From NCBI RefSeq assembly GCF_029688925.1, contig NZ_JARUKY010000019.1:1-64000 (forward strand): 64,000 nucleotides of DNA, in the 5' to 3' direction. Below are positions 1 to 10,026 of the stretch, piece by piece. The stretch is from Evansella sp. AB-P1. Its GTDB lineage: Bacteria > Bacillota > Bacilli > Bacillales > Salisediminibacteriaceae. How positions within the stretch are numbered: position 1 is the first letter of the stretch; each line of letters begins with the position of its first letter. The position numbers and the translations under genes are program-made. The notes beneath the pieces are model-generated. The model saw nothing but the letters and a program-made list of their open reading frames with translations. It searched no databases and was not told the origin of the DNA.

Positions 1-98
1 CTTTATAGTATAATTTACATATTCATAGAATACAAAAGTGAAAATCAGTAATCCAGCAAATATAATCCATGCACTCTTTAATGAAAGGACTCTATCTC

Positions 99-1439
99 AT
101 GAGAATTACTAAAATCCATAAAATTTTTATCTTTTTAATCATTATTGGTTTAGGTGTAGCCACTTACTTTTCCATTGCGCAATATCAAAGTAGTCCAGAA
201 TTAGACGTACCATCGTTTACCGTTTCTTTTCTATCACTTTCCATCGCACTACTAGCATTTTATATTGCACTGGAAACCTTTAGCTCTATAGATAGTGTAA
301 ACAAGATTACGAAAATGGAAGGAAACATCCTTGAAAATGAGAGTTATGTCATCTCTCTCCCTAGTTTAATTAAAGACTTCGATGATAAAGACCTTAACAA
401 AACAGAAGAAAAAATATTTTCTGATTTAGAAAAACGATTTAAAAGGAAATCAAAAACTGCCGTTGAGTTTGCTGATAATCTACAGCACTTTATTGACTTA
501 ATTGTGTTATTTCCTGCTCTTTTTAATGTTAATAGAAAAGATCATCATGAATACCAGAAAAAAATGGATAACATATTAAGATTAATACGTAAGCGTGAAA
601 AAGAATTACTCTTCATAAACACAGGAAATCTCATTTTAATCCAAGAAACTGTAAAACTAATTCATGCAATCATGTCGTATCAAAAATTAACGCATGAACA
701 AACCTTAAAGCACGATTCAGATTTATTTGAAGTTAGAGGTATGATTTTAAAAAATTCTGTTACAAGAACTGTTTATTATAATTACTTAGGATTACTATAT
801 AACAAAAAAGCAATGGCGGTTTTAAAGAAGAATTTGCAGTTACCTGATGCAGACTTACTACAAATTGACCAACTAAAGGAAATTATTGCTCAGAAGGACA
901 AATTAATAGGAAAAGAACGTGAAATAGCCATCTTATTTTTACAAGAATCCAAGAATGCATTTCAAAAGGCATTGTCAACTAGTCAGGAAGATGTAATGTG
1001 GTTAGGATTTATTCTATACAATGATGCGAGAACAACTTTTTTCCTCCAATTATTAACAGAAGATACATCGGATACAAGTGATAGTAATAACACGTGGCTA
1101 ACAATCATGAAAAAAGCCATCGATTCACGAACAAAATTAAATATTATTATTTCTGAGGTAGTTAAGAGTAATGGAGGATCAACTTGTCTTCAATCACATT
1201 TTTTATATCAAGAAGAAATGGCAAGATTAGTACAAGTAAATATCCTTATTGCCGAATATGGTTCTAATAGTGAATCCACATCTATGAAAGAGATTATCTA
1301 TAGAGGGATGGATATAACGAAAATTAGTAATCCAGTATCACTAGAAAAGCTCTTTTTTACAGAAATCAACGTGGATAAAATTGCAAAATACCAACAAACG
1401 ATACAAGGACATCTATTTAATAAGGAAAAGGACGGATGA
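99..1439 (+). CDS. membrane-anchored protein of unknown function
   Basis: 446-aa protein of unrecognised family. The N-terminus carries two hydrophobic segments (about residues 6-24 and 38-57), so it is probably held in the membrane with a large cytoplasmic, charged and mainly helical C-terminal part. I start it at the ATG at 99 because AAAGGA lies 9 nt upstream; in-frame ATGs at 69 and 81 have no ribosome binding site. Its stop overlaps the start of the pentapeptide-repeat gene by 4 nt (ATGA), so the two are translationally coupled and probably act together. Function cannot be named from sequence. Confidence 0.7.
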   Translation: MRITKIHKIFIFLIIIGLGVATYFSIAQYQSSPELDVPSFTVSFLSLSIALLAFYIALETFSSIDSVNKITKMEGNILENESYVISLPSLIKDFDDKDLNKTEEKIFSDLEKRFKRKSKTAVEFADNLQHFIDLIVLFPALFNVNRKDHHEYQKKMDNILRLIRKREKELLFINTGNLILIQETVKLIHAIMSYQKLTHEQTLKHDSDLFEVRGMILKNSVTRTVYYNYLGLLYNKKAMAVLKKNLQLPDADLLQIDQLKEIIAQKDKLIGKEREIAILFLQESKNAFQKALSTSQEDVMWLGFILYNDARTTFFLQLLTEDTSDTSDSNNTWLTIMKKAIDSRTKLNIIISEVVKSNGGSTCLQSHFLYQEEMARLVQVNILIAEYGSNSESTSMKEIIYRGMDITKISNPVSLEKLFFTEINVDKIAKYQQTIQGHLFNKEKDG

Positions 1440-2098
1440 AAATGGCAACCCCTTTTAATATTCAAAAACCAAAAATCCCAGCAACGTTATCACAGGGGGA
1501 CTTTTCTCCACTTGAGGATGGATATTTAAGCATGTGTGAGATACGAGACTGTGAAATAAGTGGTGATGAACTACAACGTTTAGGTATGGGTGAAGGGCTC
1601 CGCTTCGACCAAGTCCTATTTAAGAATGTGACATTTACAGATACTACCTTTCCTAATATTGAACTTACAGATGTTATTTTTCATAAATGTGACCTATCAA
1701 ATGGAGATTTAAGTGACAGCATTATCCATCGTGTGGAATTCAAAGATTCAAAATTATTGGGATTAAACCTTTCAGGTGCAACACTAGGTAACATAATCTT
1801 TGAAAATTGCAAAGCTAACTTAGTTTCATTTGGTTATGGCAAACTTAAGAACGTAAAATTCGATTCTTGCTCTTTATCAACCGCTGACTACGTGGAATGT
1901 CTTTTTAAAAAAGTTGCTTTTCAACATTGCCAATTACACGACGGAAACTTTCATGGAACCTCTCTAGCTGGGGTGGATTTGAGCACGTGTAGCTTTGAAA
2001 GGCTGAATGTATCTATGGAAAACCTTGAGGACTGCGTGGTAACTCCCTCACAAGCCATTGGTTTCGCCCAACTTCTTGGTCTAAAAATCAAGGATTAG
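1436..2098 (+). CDS. pentapeptide-repeat protein
   Basis: 220-aa protein built largely of degenerate pentapeptide repeats of the A(D/N)LXX type between about residues 55 and 190 (for example CDLSNGDLSDS and LNLSGATLGN). Such repeats fold into a right-handed quadrilateral beta-helix, usually a binding or mimicry scaffold rather than an enzyme. The start overlaps the stop of the upstream membrane protein gene and AAGGA lies 9 nt before it. It lacks the features of a Qnr-type gyrase protector that would allow a specific name. The likely role is a soluble partner of the coupled membrane protein. Confidence 0.8.
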   Translation: MKMATPFNIQKPKIPATLSQGDFSPLEDGYLSMCEIRDCEISGDELQRLGMGEGLRFDQVLFKNVTFTDTTFPNIELTDVIFHKCDLSNGDLSDSIIHRVEFKDSKLLGLNLSGATLGNIIFENCKANLVSFGYGKLKNVKFDSCSLSTADYVECLFKKVAFQHCQLHDGNFHGTSLAGVDLSTCSFERLNVSMENLEDCVVTPSQAIGFAQLLGLKIKD

Positions 2099-2185
2099 AA
2101 GAAAACGGGCATAATACCCACGGCCGTACATTTGAATTAATTATAGTCCAACGAAAGCTCCCGAATTTTCGATTTTTCACTATTT

Positions 2186-2655
2186 GTAGGATCATTGGCG
2201 GCCTTCTATATGACTGCAAACCTCTTTTTTCCATTTGCAGGCTTATTGGCAAGCTTCTATACGCCTGCAAACCTGCTTTTCTCCATTTGCAGGCTTATTG
2301 GCCGGCTCCTATCGGACTGCAAACCTCTTTTTTTCATTTGCAGGCTTATTGGCTCGCTTCTATACGCCTGCAAACCTTCTTTTTCCCTTTTGCAGGCTTA
2401 TTGGCGCCTTCCTATACGCCTACAAACCTTCTTTTTTCCATTTGCAGGCTTATTGGCTCGCTTCTATACGCCTGCAAACCTTCTTTTTCCCTTTTGCAGG
2501 CTTATTGGCCGGCTCCTATCGGACTGCAAACCTCTTTTTTTCATTTGCAGGCTTATTGGCCGGCTCCTATCGGACTGCAATCTTCTTTTTCCCTTTTGCA
2601 GGCTTATTGGCGAACTTCTATATTCCTGCAAACCTTCTTTTTCCCTTTTGCAGGA
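2186..2655. repeat. 51/52-bp tandem array A (TTTGCAGG...CCTGCAAA)
   Basis: About nine tandem units with a period of 51-52 bp: TTTGC starts fall at 2234, 2286, 2337 and 2389. Each unit has TTTGCAGG, then TTATTGGC, a variable G/C-rich core, CTATACGCC or ATCGGACTG, then CTGCAAA and a pyrimidine tract. TTTGCAGGC and GCCTGCAAA form an inverted repeat around TATTGG, so each unit can form a stem-loop. Reading frames of 150-210 codons run through the array only because the period lets all frames stay open; I do not consider them genes. Arrays B and C near 21 and 23 kb are the same family. Confidence 0.9.
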
Positions 2656-2960
2656 AGAATGTCCCCTTTTTCCTTACCAAATATTTACTCCCTCATTGTT
2701 TATAGAAGCTTACACACAAGGAATAAGAAAAGCACAAGGCGCCCCAATTCTGCCTAAGTACAGCCTACGTCCTTTAGGTAACGGCGTAATATCGACATCC
2801 TGTCTCCCACCGATATGCAGATATTCCGGCCGTTAAAAAGTGCTTTTTACTTTTTATGCGGACAGGTTATTTGATACGAGGTGATGGCGCCTAGAGCTAG
2901 ACAACTTTCAAAGTAAGAATTTATACTTTCTTTTAAAAAGGAAGAAGCGTAGGATTACGA
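2656..2960. other. intergenic stretch between array A and the GGDEF-EAL gene
   Basis: No gene seen. It holds a small AT stem (AAAAAGT at 2835-2841 with ACTTTTT at 2849-2855) that could end transcription. Near 2897 is a short dispersed motif, AGCTAGACAACTTTCA, which recurs near 24.32 kb. Confidence 0.5.
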
Positions 2961-5399
2961 TTAAACCCACTCTTCTTCCTTTAACAGCTCATTCACTTCA
3001 GCTACTGGCAGAGGCTTACTAAAATAAAAGCCTTGCATCTCTAAGCAATTCATTTTTTTTAGTTTTTCATATTGCCCCTTTGTTTCTACTCCTTCCGCAA
3101 CTACATCTAAATTCAATGATTCTGCTAGATAAATAATAGAAGAAACAATTCCTTCGCTTCGATTGTCCTTTTCAAGATTCCAAATAAACGATCCATCAAT
3201 TTTCAAAGTATCTGCCATAAATTTTTGAATGTACATTAAAGAGGAGTAGCCTGTCCCAAAATCATCAATAGAAATACGAATTCCTAAGTTTTTAATTTTT
3301 ATAAGATTATCTTGAAGACCCAATTCTTTATCAATCATTGCTGTTTCAGTAATTTCTAACTCCAATCTTTTCGGATCTACCTCGTATCGTTCAACTATTT
3401 CCTTTAGTCGTTCGTATAAATCCACCTGCATCAATTGTAATGTAGAAATATTTATGGACATTGTAAAAAAATCATATCCCATACTATCCCATGTTACTAA
3501 CTGCTTACATGCTGCTTCAAAAACCCAGTTTCCTAACTCAATAATCTGTCCTGTTCCTTCTGCAATAGAAATAAACTCCGTAGGTGGTATTAATCCTAAC
3601 GTTGGATGCTCCCAACGAATTAATGCTTCAAAGCCAACTACTTTTTCATTTTGTGCAGAAATACGTGGTTGAAAATACAATAAAAACTCTTCATTTTTTA
3701 TAGCTTCCTTCAGTCCATTTTGTAATTGAAAGCTCCTCTTACTCATGGCCATTGCTTTGTCGTAAACCTTATATATGTTTTTTCCAGAACGTTTTGCACT
3801 GTACATTGCAATATCTGCATTTTTTAATAACGTATCAAGTTCCTCTCCTCCAACAGGATACAACACAATACCGATACTGCTCGTAATATTTAATTTATAT
3901 TGCTTCACTGGAATCGGGGTGCGAAACATGTGAAGAATGTCATTAGCTACTTTCACAGCTTCTACTTCCACTGTATTTTTTAAAACAATAACAAATTCAT
4001 CTCCACCGAATCGAGCAATCTCTCCATTCGTGATTAACTTTTCGAATTTAGATGCAATTTCCTTTAATAAGGCATCACCAATTTCATGACCTAACGTATC
4101 GTTTACATCTTTAAATCCATCTAAATCTAGAAAAAGAATAGAAAAGGTATCCTTACACATTCGAACCTTTTGGATCTCTTCTGTTAATAATTTCGTTATT
4201 CCTCTCTTGTTCAAGAGCTGTGTTACTGAATCGTGGAAAGCCATATACTCAATTTTTTGGGCGAACTCTTTATGTTCACTTATATCACGAATATTTACTA
4301 CTATCCCTCTAATATTTTCATTATTGAGTAGATTGGTAAAAATTACATCGCAATATACCCACTCCCCATTTTTATGGCGGAGTCTTAATTCTTCCTTCAC
4401 AGGCTTTTCAGGGTACTTTAGTGCCTTTTTATATAATTTAAATGCTTTCAGTCGATCCTCTGGATGATTATACCTAGAACTATCTAATCCTCGAACCTCG
4501 CTTGTACTATAACCAAAAATCCTTTCACAGGATGGACTATTATAGGAAATCACCCCATTCTCATCCACGATTCCAAGAACATCATAGGCATTCTGAACTA
4601 ACGCCCGAAACCGTTCTTCATTTCTTTCTAGTTCATACTCCACTTTTCTTTTTTCCGTAATATCTTGGATGGAGCCAATCATATGAGTGGCTTTCCCATC
4701 TTGATCATAAGTAATTTGTGCTTGCTCTTTTACAATTCTTTCTTCCCCATCAGCCCGTAAAATTGTATGTTCAACATCGTATTTTTCTCCATTAAACGCC
4801 TTATCAATTTCTTGTTGAATATACTGTTGTTCCTTGGGTGGAATGAAGCTCAAAAATTTGTTATGGGTTGGATGGAACTCTTTCGGGGAGACCCCAAAAA
4901 TATGATACGTTTCTTTCGACCAGTATAATTCACCTTTAACCAAATCAGCTTCCCAACTACCAACTTGAGCTAAGCGTTGCGTTTCAGCCAACAGCTTTTC
5001 ACTTTTTCTTAAACTAACCTCTGCCTTTTTTCGTTTTGTAATATACACATAAATTAATAAGGCAAGTGCAAAGGATACTATTGTAAAACCAAAATGGTTT
5101 AGTATTCGATTCATTGTTAAAGGGGTAAACAAATATGGCACAAACACTGTTCCCCATATAAAATGTACTAAATTAACTAAAAAAGTTCCGATTATCAAGT
5201 TTTTCAACGTAAAAAAAAGAGAGAATACAACAATCGGAATTAAAAACAAAAGAAAAATGGTTAATGGCGTATTTGGGTACAAATAATAATCTGCTAACAA
5301 AGGAATGGAAATACTCATAAAAACAATGACCCACAACTTTAGAGGAATGGTTGTGTTTGTTGTGTTAGTGAAATCAGTTTTTAAAGATGTTTTAAACAA
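2961..5399 (-). CDS. membrane PAS-PAS-GGDEF-EAL cyclic-di-GMP protein
   Basis: 812-aa bifunctional-type c-di-GMP protein. Four hydrophobic segments lie in residues 21-120, followed by two PAS domains (about 141-250 and 260-376), GGDEF (about 385-545, intact RFGGDEF near 465) and EAL (about 560-805, EALIRW near 590). Further phosphodiesterase signatures are present: DDFGTGYSS, the LEITE segment and VAEGVET. No RxxD inhibitory I-site stands before GGDEF. Both cyclase and phosphodiesterase signatures look complete, so either or both activities are possible; PAS domains probably sense a small ligand or redox state. The start is TTG, supported by GAGGAGG 11 nt upstream. It stands alone. Confidence 0.93.
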   Translation of the reverse strand: MFKTSLKTDFTNTTNTTIPLKLWVIVFMSISIPLLADYYLYPNTPLTIFLLFLIPIVVFSLFFTLKNLIIGTFLVNLVHFIWGTVFVPYLFTPLTMNRILNHFGFTIVSFALALLIYVYITKRKKAEVSLRKSEKLLAETQRLAQVGSWEADLVKGELYWSKETYHIFGVSPKEFHPTHNKFLSFIPPKEQQYIQQEIDKAFNGEKYDVEHTILRADGEERIVKEQAQITYDQDGKATHMIGSIQDITEKRKVEYELERNEERFRALVQNAYDVLGIVDENGVISYNSPSCERIFGYSTSEVRGLDSSRYNHPEDRLKAFKLYKKALKYPEKPVKEELRLRHKNGEWVYCDVIFTNLLNNENIRGIVVNIRDISEHKEFAQKIEYMAFHDSVTQLLNKRGITKLLTEEIQKVRMCKDTFSILFLDLDGFKDVNDTLGHEIGDALLKEIASKFEKLITNGEIARFGGDEFVIVLKNTVEVEAVKVANDILHMFRTPIPVKQYKLNITSSIGIVLYPVGGEELDTLLKNADIAMYSAKRSGKNIYKVYDKAMAMSKRSFQLQNGLKEAIKNEEFLLYFQPRISAQNEKVVGFEALIRWEHPTLGLIPPTEFISIAEGTGQIIELGNWVFEAACKQLVTWDSMGYDFFTMSINISTLQLMQVDLYERLKEIVERYEVDPKRLELEITETAMIDKELGLQDNLIKIKNLGIRISIDDFGTGYSSLMYIQKFMADTLKIDGSFIWNLEKDNRSEGIVSSIIYLAESLNLDVVAEGVETKGQYEKLKKMNCLEMQGFYFSKPLPVAEVNELLKEEEWV

Positions 5400-5578
5400 T
5401 TTATTAAAGCCTCCTCAAAATGCGGTCGATGTCGTAGTCGTAGTTACTTTATTATAAATAATTTTAATTTTTATATACTATTTTCTATTGGCGAATCATG
5501 CTGTGTCAGTGCGTTTTTTCAGGTAATAGGGGGGATGGATGGGTGGGCATTGGATCATGACGATAAGATTTCTCTATA

Positions 5579-5671
5579 CTCATAGAACGATCAAATATGC
5601 TCATAGAAATGTAGAATCGGCTCATAGGAAACCAATAATAGCCCATAGAAACACCAAACTAGCTCATTGAA
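5579..5671. repeat. 21-bp phased repeat, five copies of GCTCATAGAA
   Basis: CTCATAGAA-like motifs start at 5579, 5600, 5621, 5642 and 5663, an exact 21-bp period with about 11 variable bases between conserved blocks. The later copies drift (CTCATAGGA, CCCATAGAA, CTCATTGAA). The array lies in the intergenic region downstream of the TauE/SafE gene. A second array with the same motif and period is at 26275-26347. Confidence 0.85.
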
Positions 5672-5692
5672 CCACAAAACTCATCCAACCCC

Positions 5693-6430
5693 TTATCCAA
5701 ACAAAATCAAATTCACTGCTGCCACTGCCACCACTACGGCTGCAAGCTTTTTAATCCGTTGTTGGGAAAGCTTTGCAAAAAAAAGTACGCCGATCCTTGA
5801 TCCAACTAGAACACTGACAATCCCCACAGCAAAGTAACTTAAAAACTCTAAAGTAAAATCACCGTTTAAGCCGTGCAGTGACACTGTCAAAATGGCTGTA
5901 ATGGCAAATGTCACTTGAAGATTTGCGCTATATGCATACTTATCATCATGAAAGATCAATAGAAAATAAAAAACAAAAAATGGACCTCCAACAGCAAAAA
6001 CACCACTAATGAGTCCACCTACAAAACCAAGAACAACAGGAAGCCACGTTCTATTAACAACCGCACCTGGTTGGGGACCTTTACTGCGGAACAAATAAAT
6101 GACAACACCAATCAAAAACACACCGAGAAACACCTTCAGTACATCTAGTTCCCCATATTCCCGTAAAACTAAAAAGCCAGCGAATCGCCCAACTAAACCA
6201 GCACCTAGCAGAACAAACAACGACTTCCATTGAATGTGCTTGTACATTTGCAAGGCAATACTTGTGGCTAGTATGAGTGCTAATGACACAACAAGTAATG
6301 TGCTTTCCTTTACTGTAAATAGAAACGGTAACAAACTCATGGCAACTAAGCCAAAGCCAAAACCGCTAACCCCCTGTACAAAACTCCCAAAAAACAATAT
6401 GAAAAACACAAGCAATAACTCTATTACCAT
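5693..6430 (-). CDS. TauE/SafE family sulfite/anion exporter
   Basis: 245-aa polytopic membrane protein with seven or eight hydrophobic helices and the family signature GSFVQGVSGFGFGLVAM at the N-terminus, plus the second-half repeat GFVGGLISGVFAVGGPFFVF. The family (formerly DUF81) moves sulfite, sulfonates or other small organic anions across the cytoplasmic membrane; the substrate cannot be told here. Length is normal. The ribosome binding site is weak. It appears monocistronic. Confidence 0.9.
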   Translation of the reverse strand: MVIELLLVFFILFFGSFVQGVSGFGFGLVAMSLLPFLFTVKESTLLVVSLALILATSIALQMYKHIQWKSLFVLLGAGLVGRFAGFLVLREYGELDVLKVFLGVFLIGVVIYLFRSKGPQPGAVVNRTWLPVVLGFVGGLISGVFAVGGPFFVFYFLLIFHDDKYAYSANLQVTFAITAILTVSLHGLNGDFTLEFLSYFAVGIVSVLVGSRIGVLFFAKLSQQRIKKLAAVVVAVAAVNLILFG

Positions 6431-7040
6431 TTTCCACAGAACCTTTCATCTCTAACATATTTTATTTTTATCCATATCCATATTTACAAGACAAAACCTG
6501 ATTTAGTTTCGCTTTTAACTCTTATGGAACATTTACTGGAAACTCTCTATAAAACCTTTTACCCTTACTATGAAAGAGTAGCATAAACCAATTGAATGAA
6601 ACACCTTGAAAGAATATTTTTATACCACATAGTATAAAGTGTAACTTACTTTAGAGGTCTCCTGAAAATTATTGGTTATGGATTCGACTTTGGCGACTCC
6701 TACGATGATAATTTATTTTATGAATCAACTTGCTATTTGCAGTAGAATAGATCTTCCCCTTTTTACCGGAATACGTCATTTATGCTATTTGCCGTAGTCA
6801 TGGAAAAAGGAAATGCGACAGCCAGGCTCATTGGCGACCTTCTATGTGCCCGCAAATTTACTTTCCCCCCATGTTCCTGTAAATGTCGTTTTTCCTATTG
6901 CGGGAACATTGGCCGACTCTTACTTTCGTCTACCCTGAAAATAGCTGTTATCGAACTTATCAGAGTTAACAAATACAGGTCAGATTAATCATTCGTTTCA
7001 TCCCACTTCGCTTTCACCACAAGGGTATAAGCGCGACATC
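6431..7040. other. intergenic region with decayed 51-bp repeat units
   Basis: No convincing gene. Between about 6810 and 6935 are degenerate copies of the 51-bp family, recognisable by CAGGCTCATTGGCGACC and GGGAACATTGGCCGAC. The rest shows no structure that I can interpret. Confidence 0.5.
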
Positions 7041-7470
7041 TATTCTTGTGCTTCACTCCGTTCTCAATCACAGTGTCTTCTTTACCGCGGGCAACGCCTC
7101 AGCTACACACTTCGCACACTGTGCCGAAGTGTGGGATCTTCACCTGTTGCTGTTCCCACAGGAGTCTCGTGGGATTCCACTCATTCCAATTGGATTTAAA
7201 TTATTTTCATGCGCCATGGTGCAAATCTTCACTTGCATGGGTGGTCTACCCTGAAAATAGAAACGGTTCAGTAGTGGAAGGCAGCGACTCCAGTGGGATT
7301 AGCACGAGTCCTCAACTCCCCTAGCACTTACTGTGTAAGTGCTAGGGGAGTTGAGGACGTGCCCCAAGGAAAGCGTCCGCAAGAAATGGATGAACTCCTC
7401 GATGAGTAATTTTCATCCTCCATGGTGATAGTTTTGCTTGCATAAGCGGTCTACCATGAAAACTTCCTTT
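7041..7470. repeat. palindrome-rich dispersed element
   Basis: Non-coding stretch made of two related halves, each ending in a CGGTCTACC(C/A)TGAAAA-like tail (near 7243 and 7450). It carries a perfect 24-bp inverted repeat (7308-7331 with 7335-7358, loop TGT) and a smaller hairpin with CACACTTCG/CGAAGTGTG near 7110-7137. Sequences of this style (GCGACTCC..GTGGGATTAGCACGAG) recur in Bacillus intergenic regions. No open frame in it has a ribosome binding site. Confidence 0.65.
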
Positions 7471-7585
7471 AATGGAGCCTTTCCTGCCAACAACCACAAT
7501 CATACTTTCGGATAATATTAATTCTATTCGTTCGTATGCTACCATTGGCATAGTATTAAATTTAAATGAGAAAGGACTTCAGCCT

Positions 7586-8206
7586 ATGTTACGTAAACTC
7601 CCCCTCGCTGCTATGTTCCTTGCTTCTGTTTTTCTATTTCTAGGGTGTAATGACGATGAAAATAACAACCATTCTGTGGCCGTTGAAACAAACAATGGAG
7701 ATAGTTCAAATACTGTTTCTTCCAGCACCAACAACATTGATGGGCATGACAGCAACGAAGCTTCAGAAAAGGATGAAAACGAAGAAAGTACCGCTACAAT
7801 TGGATTTGAAACTAACGTAAATAACTCAGAGGAAAGGGAAGAAGTAGAGGAACTAATAGAAGCAATTATCGAACTAGATGGTACCGACCTTCCTAATGAT
7901 TTCTTAACCTTTGTCCCCTTCCCAACAGACTACGAAATTCAAGCCATTAAATACGTTTCCAATAACGAATACATTAGTGAAGGCTATCTCGTTGTTTTTT
8001 CAACAGGGAAACAACTGCACGAAATAATGACCTTCTATGAAGATTTTAGAAATGGATATAACTTCTTTAGTTCAGGGTATGTACAGTACGGCACCACTTT
8101 TCAAAGCGACGGAAAAAATAATGAAGAAGCCTATCAACTTGATGCCAATGCGGATGAAAATAATAATGTACTAGTAGAGTTAATGGTAGGTCGACCAGCA
8201 GAGTAA
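7586..8206 (+). CDS. lipoprotein of unknown function
   Basis: 206-aa predicted lipoprotein. The start is the ATG at 7586: AGAAAGGA lies 9 nt upstream, and it gives a classic signal peptide MLRKLPLAAMFLASVFLFLG with Cys just after it as the lipidation site. An upstream in-frame ATG at 7472 would put the signal peptide inside the protein. After the Cys comes an Asn/Ser/Glu-rich low-complexity linker (about residues 22-95), then a compact domain of about 110 residues with no family I recognise. It is probably anchored on the outer face of the membrane. It is followed by a hairpin at 8254-8287. Confidence 0.8.
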   Translation: MLRKLPLAAMFLASVFLFLGCNDDENNNHSVAVETNNGDSSNTVSSSTNNIDGHDSNEASEKDENEESTATIGFETNVNNSEEREEVEELIEAIIELDGTDLPNDFLTFVPFPTDYEIQAIKYVSNNEYISEGYLVVFSTGKQLHEIMTFYEDFRNGYNFFSSGYVQYGTTFQSDGKNNEEAYQLDANADENNNVLVELMVGRPAE

Positions 8207-8253
8207 AACTAATAAAATGACACATTAATTTCGTAGAAATATAAAATCAACAT

Positions 8254-8287
8254 TGGGAGAATACCCTCATTAGTAATTATTCTCCCA
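8254..8287. terminator. hairpin between convergent genes
   Basis: TGGGAGAATA (8254-8263) pairs with TATTCTCCCA (8278-8287). It lies between the convergent lipoprotein gene and the last gene of the large minus-strand operon, so it may serve both. The T-tracts are weak. Confidence 0.55.
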
Positions 8288-8382
8288 GTTTACATTTCTA
8301 TAAAATCCAACATCTCACTACTATCCAATATAACCGTTCCTGCCAACTCTCCTTTTATCCTTATAACATAACCGACAACTAC

Positions 8383-9906
8383 CTACTTCACTGGGAACAT
8401 ATGCAGTTTATCCGCTGTTACTCGTGATAATGGCTTTATAGTTTCCCACGTATTATAAAAGTAAATCCAATTACGAAAGATCGTGATCGATTCGCCAGAT
8501 TCGTTACTTATTTTCGTACTTTTCTTCCTTTTCATATTATAGGAATAAATAGCGTAATAGGATCGCTGACTCTTTGTATATTTACTAACATAATAAAGAA
8601 TCCCTTCCTCATTTGGCGCAGAGAATTCCACTATATTTTTTCCAGACAAAAATGTATCTTCCATCTCTCCATCAAGTCTATAGTGACTAATCCCTTTATC
8701 GGTTAACAAAAATATCCCGTCCTTGTTGCATTTAAAATCCAAAATGTTCATCCGTTCCTCTCCTTTATTATCAAGCACCACATTCACTTTCTCAGTTGAA
8801 ATGTCGTACGACCACACTATACCTTTCGTATGGGTAAAATAAAGCTTTTTATCCCACAGTGAAAGATAAACCTTTTCCTTCGAATCGATGGAAAAAGCAT
8901 CACAGTAGTTGTTTGGCAACGATATATTCCGCCCACACCAAATCAATTCCAACTTAAGTGAATCAGTCAATTTATCTATATGTACCTTTTTCTCACTACC
9001 ATCAATCCCGATCGAAAGGAGCTGCTTTCGGGTAAAATAATAAATTCGATCATTATATAGAAAAAAGTGATCGTAAGAAAAAGCTTTCACTAGTTCCTTC
9101 GTTTCTGTTCCATCCAAATGACAACGAAACAGGCTAGGAGTCTTACTTCTTTGCTTGTATGCCGTAAAATAAATCCATCTCTTATTAACCTTAAAACTTA
9201 GTACTCGTAATGAGCAAATCTTCCATTCCTTCGAACCTTCATTATGGATTTCATGAGGTATTTTAAAGAGGGGACCTCCCTCCCCTTTTTGAATAAAATA
9301 AATACCATCCTCTAAGGCCTCCAAGTTTGAGGATACACCGTCACCATTTTGCACTTCCCCTTCATCTAACTGCAAAAGATCAAGATGGTAACTAAATTTT
9401 TCCCATTTAGAAATAAGACCGAAGTTTTTCCCATAGGAGAATGCTTCGTATGCCTTTCCCTTCTCACCTGATCCAACCGCTTCACATAATAAGGAGATGA
9501 AATGCTGCTCCCTTAAGGTCATATGGAATAAGTCCATGTACAGCTTTCTTACATCTTCCTTGTAAGCTGCACTAATACGAATCTCTGTAAACAACCGTTC
9601 CAAATCTAGCAAAAACAAATATTTCTGATACGGAAAGTCAAAGGTAGTGGAAACCTCCTCAATCATCTCTTCCGTTGGCTGGTCAATTTTACGAATGTCC
9701 CATAGCTGATTAGGAAGTAAATTCAAGCTATTGGCCAAATCCTCCACAAAAGCAATCGACTTCTTTGTTTTATAATTTTTTTCGTTCAACAGAAGCCAAA
9801 GATACGTCACATAGGAAAGTCGAATCATAACGTCCTCTTCTCTCATTGGATGTGGTTTCTTAGAACGATTACGCTTAACAGCCTGTAATTTATCTATAAA
9901 TGACAC
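8383..9906 (-). CDS. helical N-domain plus beta-propeller-like protein, paralog 1
   Basis: 507-aa protein, last gene of the dynamin operon. I start it at GTG 9906 because AGGAGG lies 8 nt upstream and the start then aligns with its paralog (SFIDKLQAVKRN against SVLNKFEAVKKN). Residues 1 to about 180 are helical. From about 200 onward there are repeats of the form (I/F)YYF..(L/I)..I..DG, as in DUF5050-type propellers (RIYYFTRKQLLSIGIDG). No signal peptide or membrane segment is seen, so it is cytoplasmic. With no enzymatic motif, it is most simply a sensor or scaffold of the neighbouring GTPases. Position and 120-nt spacing to the upstream paralog support cotranscription. Confidence 0.8.
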   Translation of the reverse strand: MSFIDKLQAVKRNRSKKPHPMREEDVMIRLSYVTYLWLLLNEKNYKTKKSIAFVEDLANSLNLLPNQLWDIRKIDQPTEEMIEEVSTTFDFPYQKYLFLLDLERLFTEIRISAAYKEDVRKLYMDLFHMTLREQHFISLLCEAVGSGEKGKAYEAFSYGKNFGLISKWEKFSYHLDLLQLDEGEVQNGDGVSSNLEALEDGIYFIQKGEGGPLFKIPHEIHNEGSKEWKICSLRVLSFKVNKRWIYFTAYKQRSKTPSLFRCHLDGTETKELVKAFSYDHFFLYNDRIYYFTRKQLLSIGIDGSEKKVHIDKLTDSLKLELIWCGRNISLPNNYCDAFSIDSKEKVYLSLWDKKLYFTHTKGIVWSYDISTEKVNVVLDNKGEERMNILDFKCNKDGIFLLTDKGISHYRLDGEMEDTFLSGKNIVEFSAPNEEGILYYVSKYTKSQRSYYAIYSYNMKRKKSTKISNESGESITIFRNWIYFYNTWETIKPLSRVTADKLHMFPVK

Positions 9907-10026
9907 ACTACCAGCCTCCTTTCTACATAAATTTTTGGGTTGCAAATTCAATCTACCCAAAAATCTCCCATTTCCCGGGAAATTATGACAAATCCTGATA
10001 GTCTCCGCTACTTTTGTTGAAACTTT

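Noticed and set aside
2195-2836. Long plus-strand reading frames of 156-213 codons across array A
   Set aside because: The 51/52-bp period keeps several frames open at once and the peptides are the same repeat in different frames; no ribosome binding site.
7048-7551. Several 68-92 codon frames in the palindromic element
   Set aside because: They run through hairpins, lack ribosome binding sites and have no protein-like composition.
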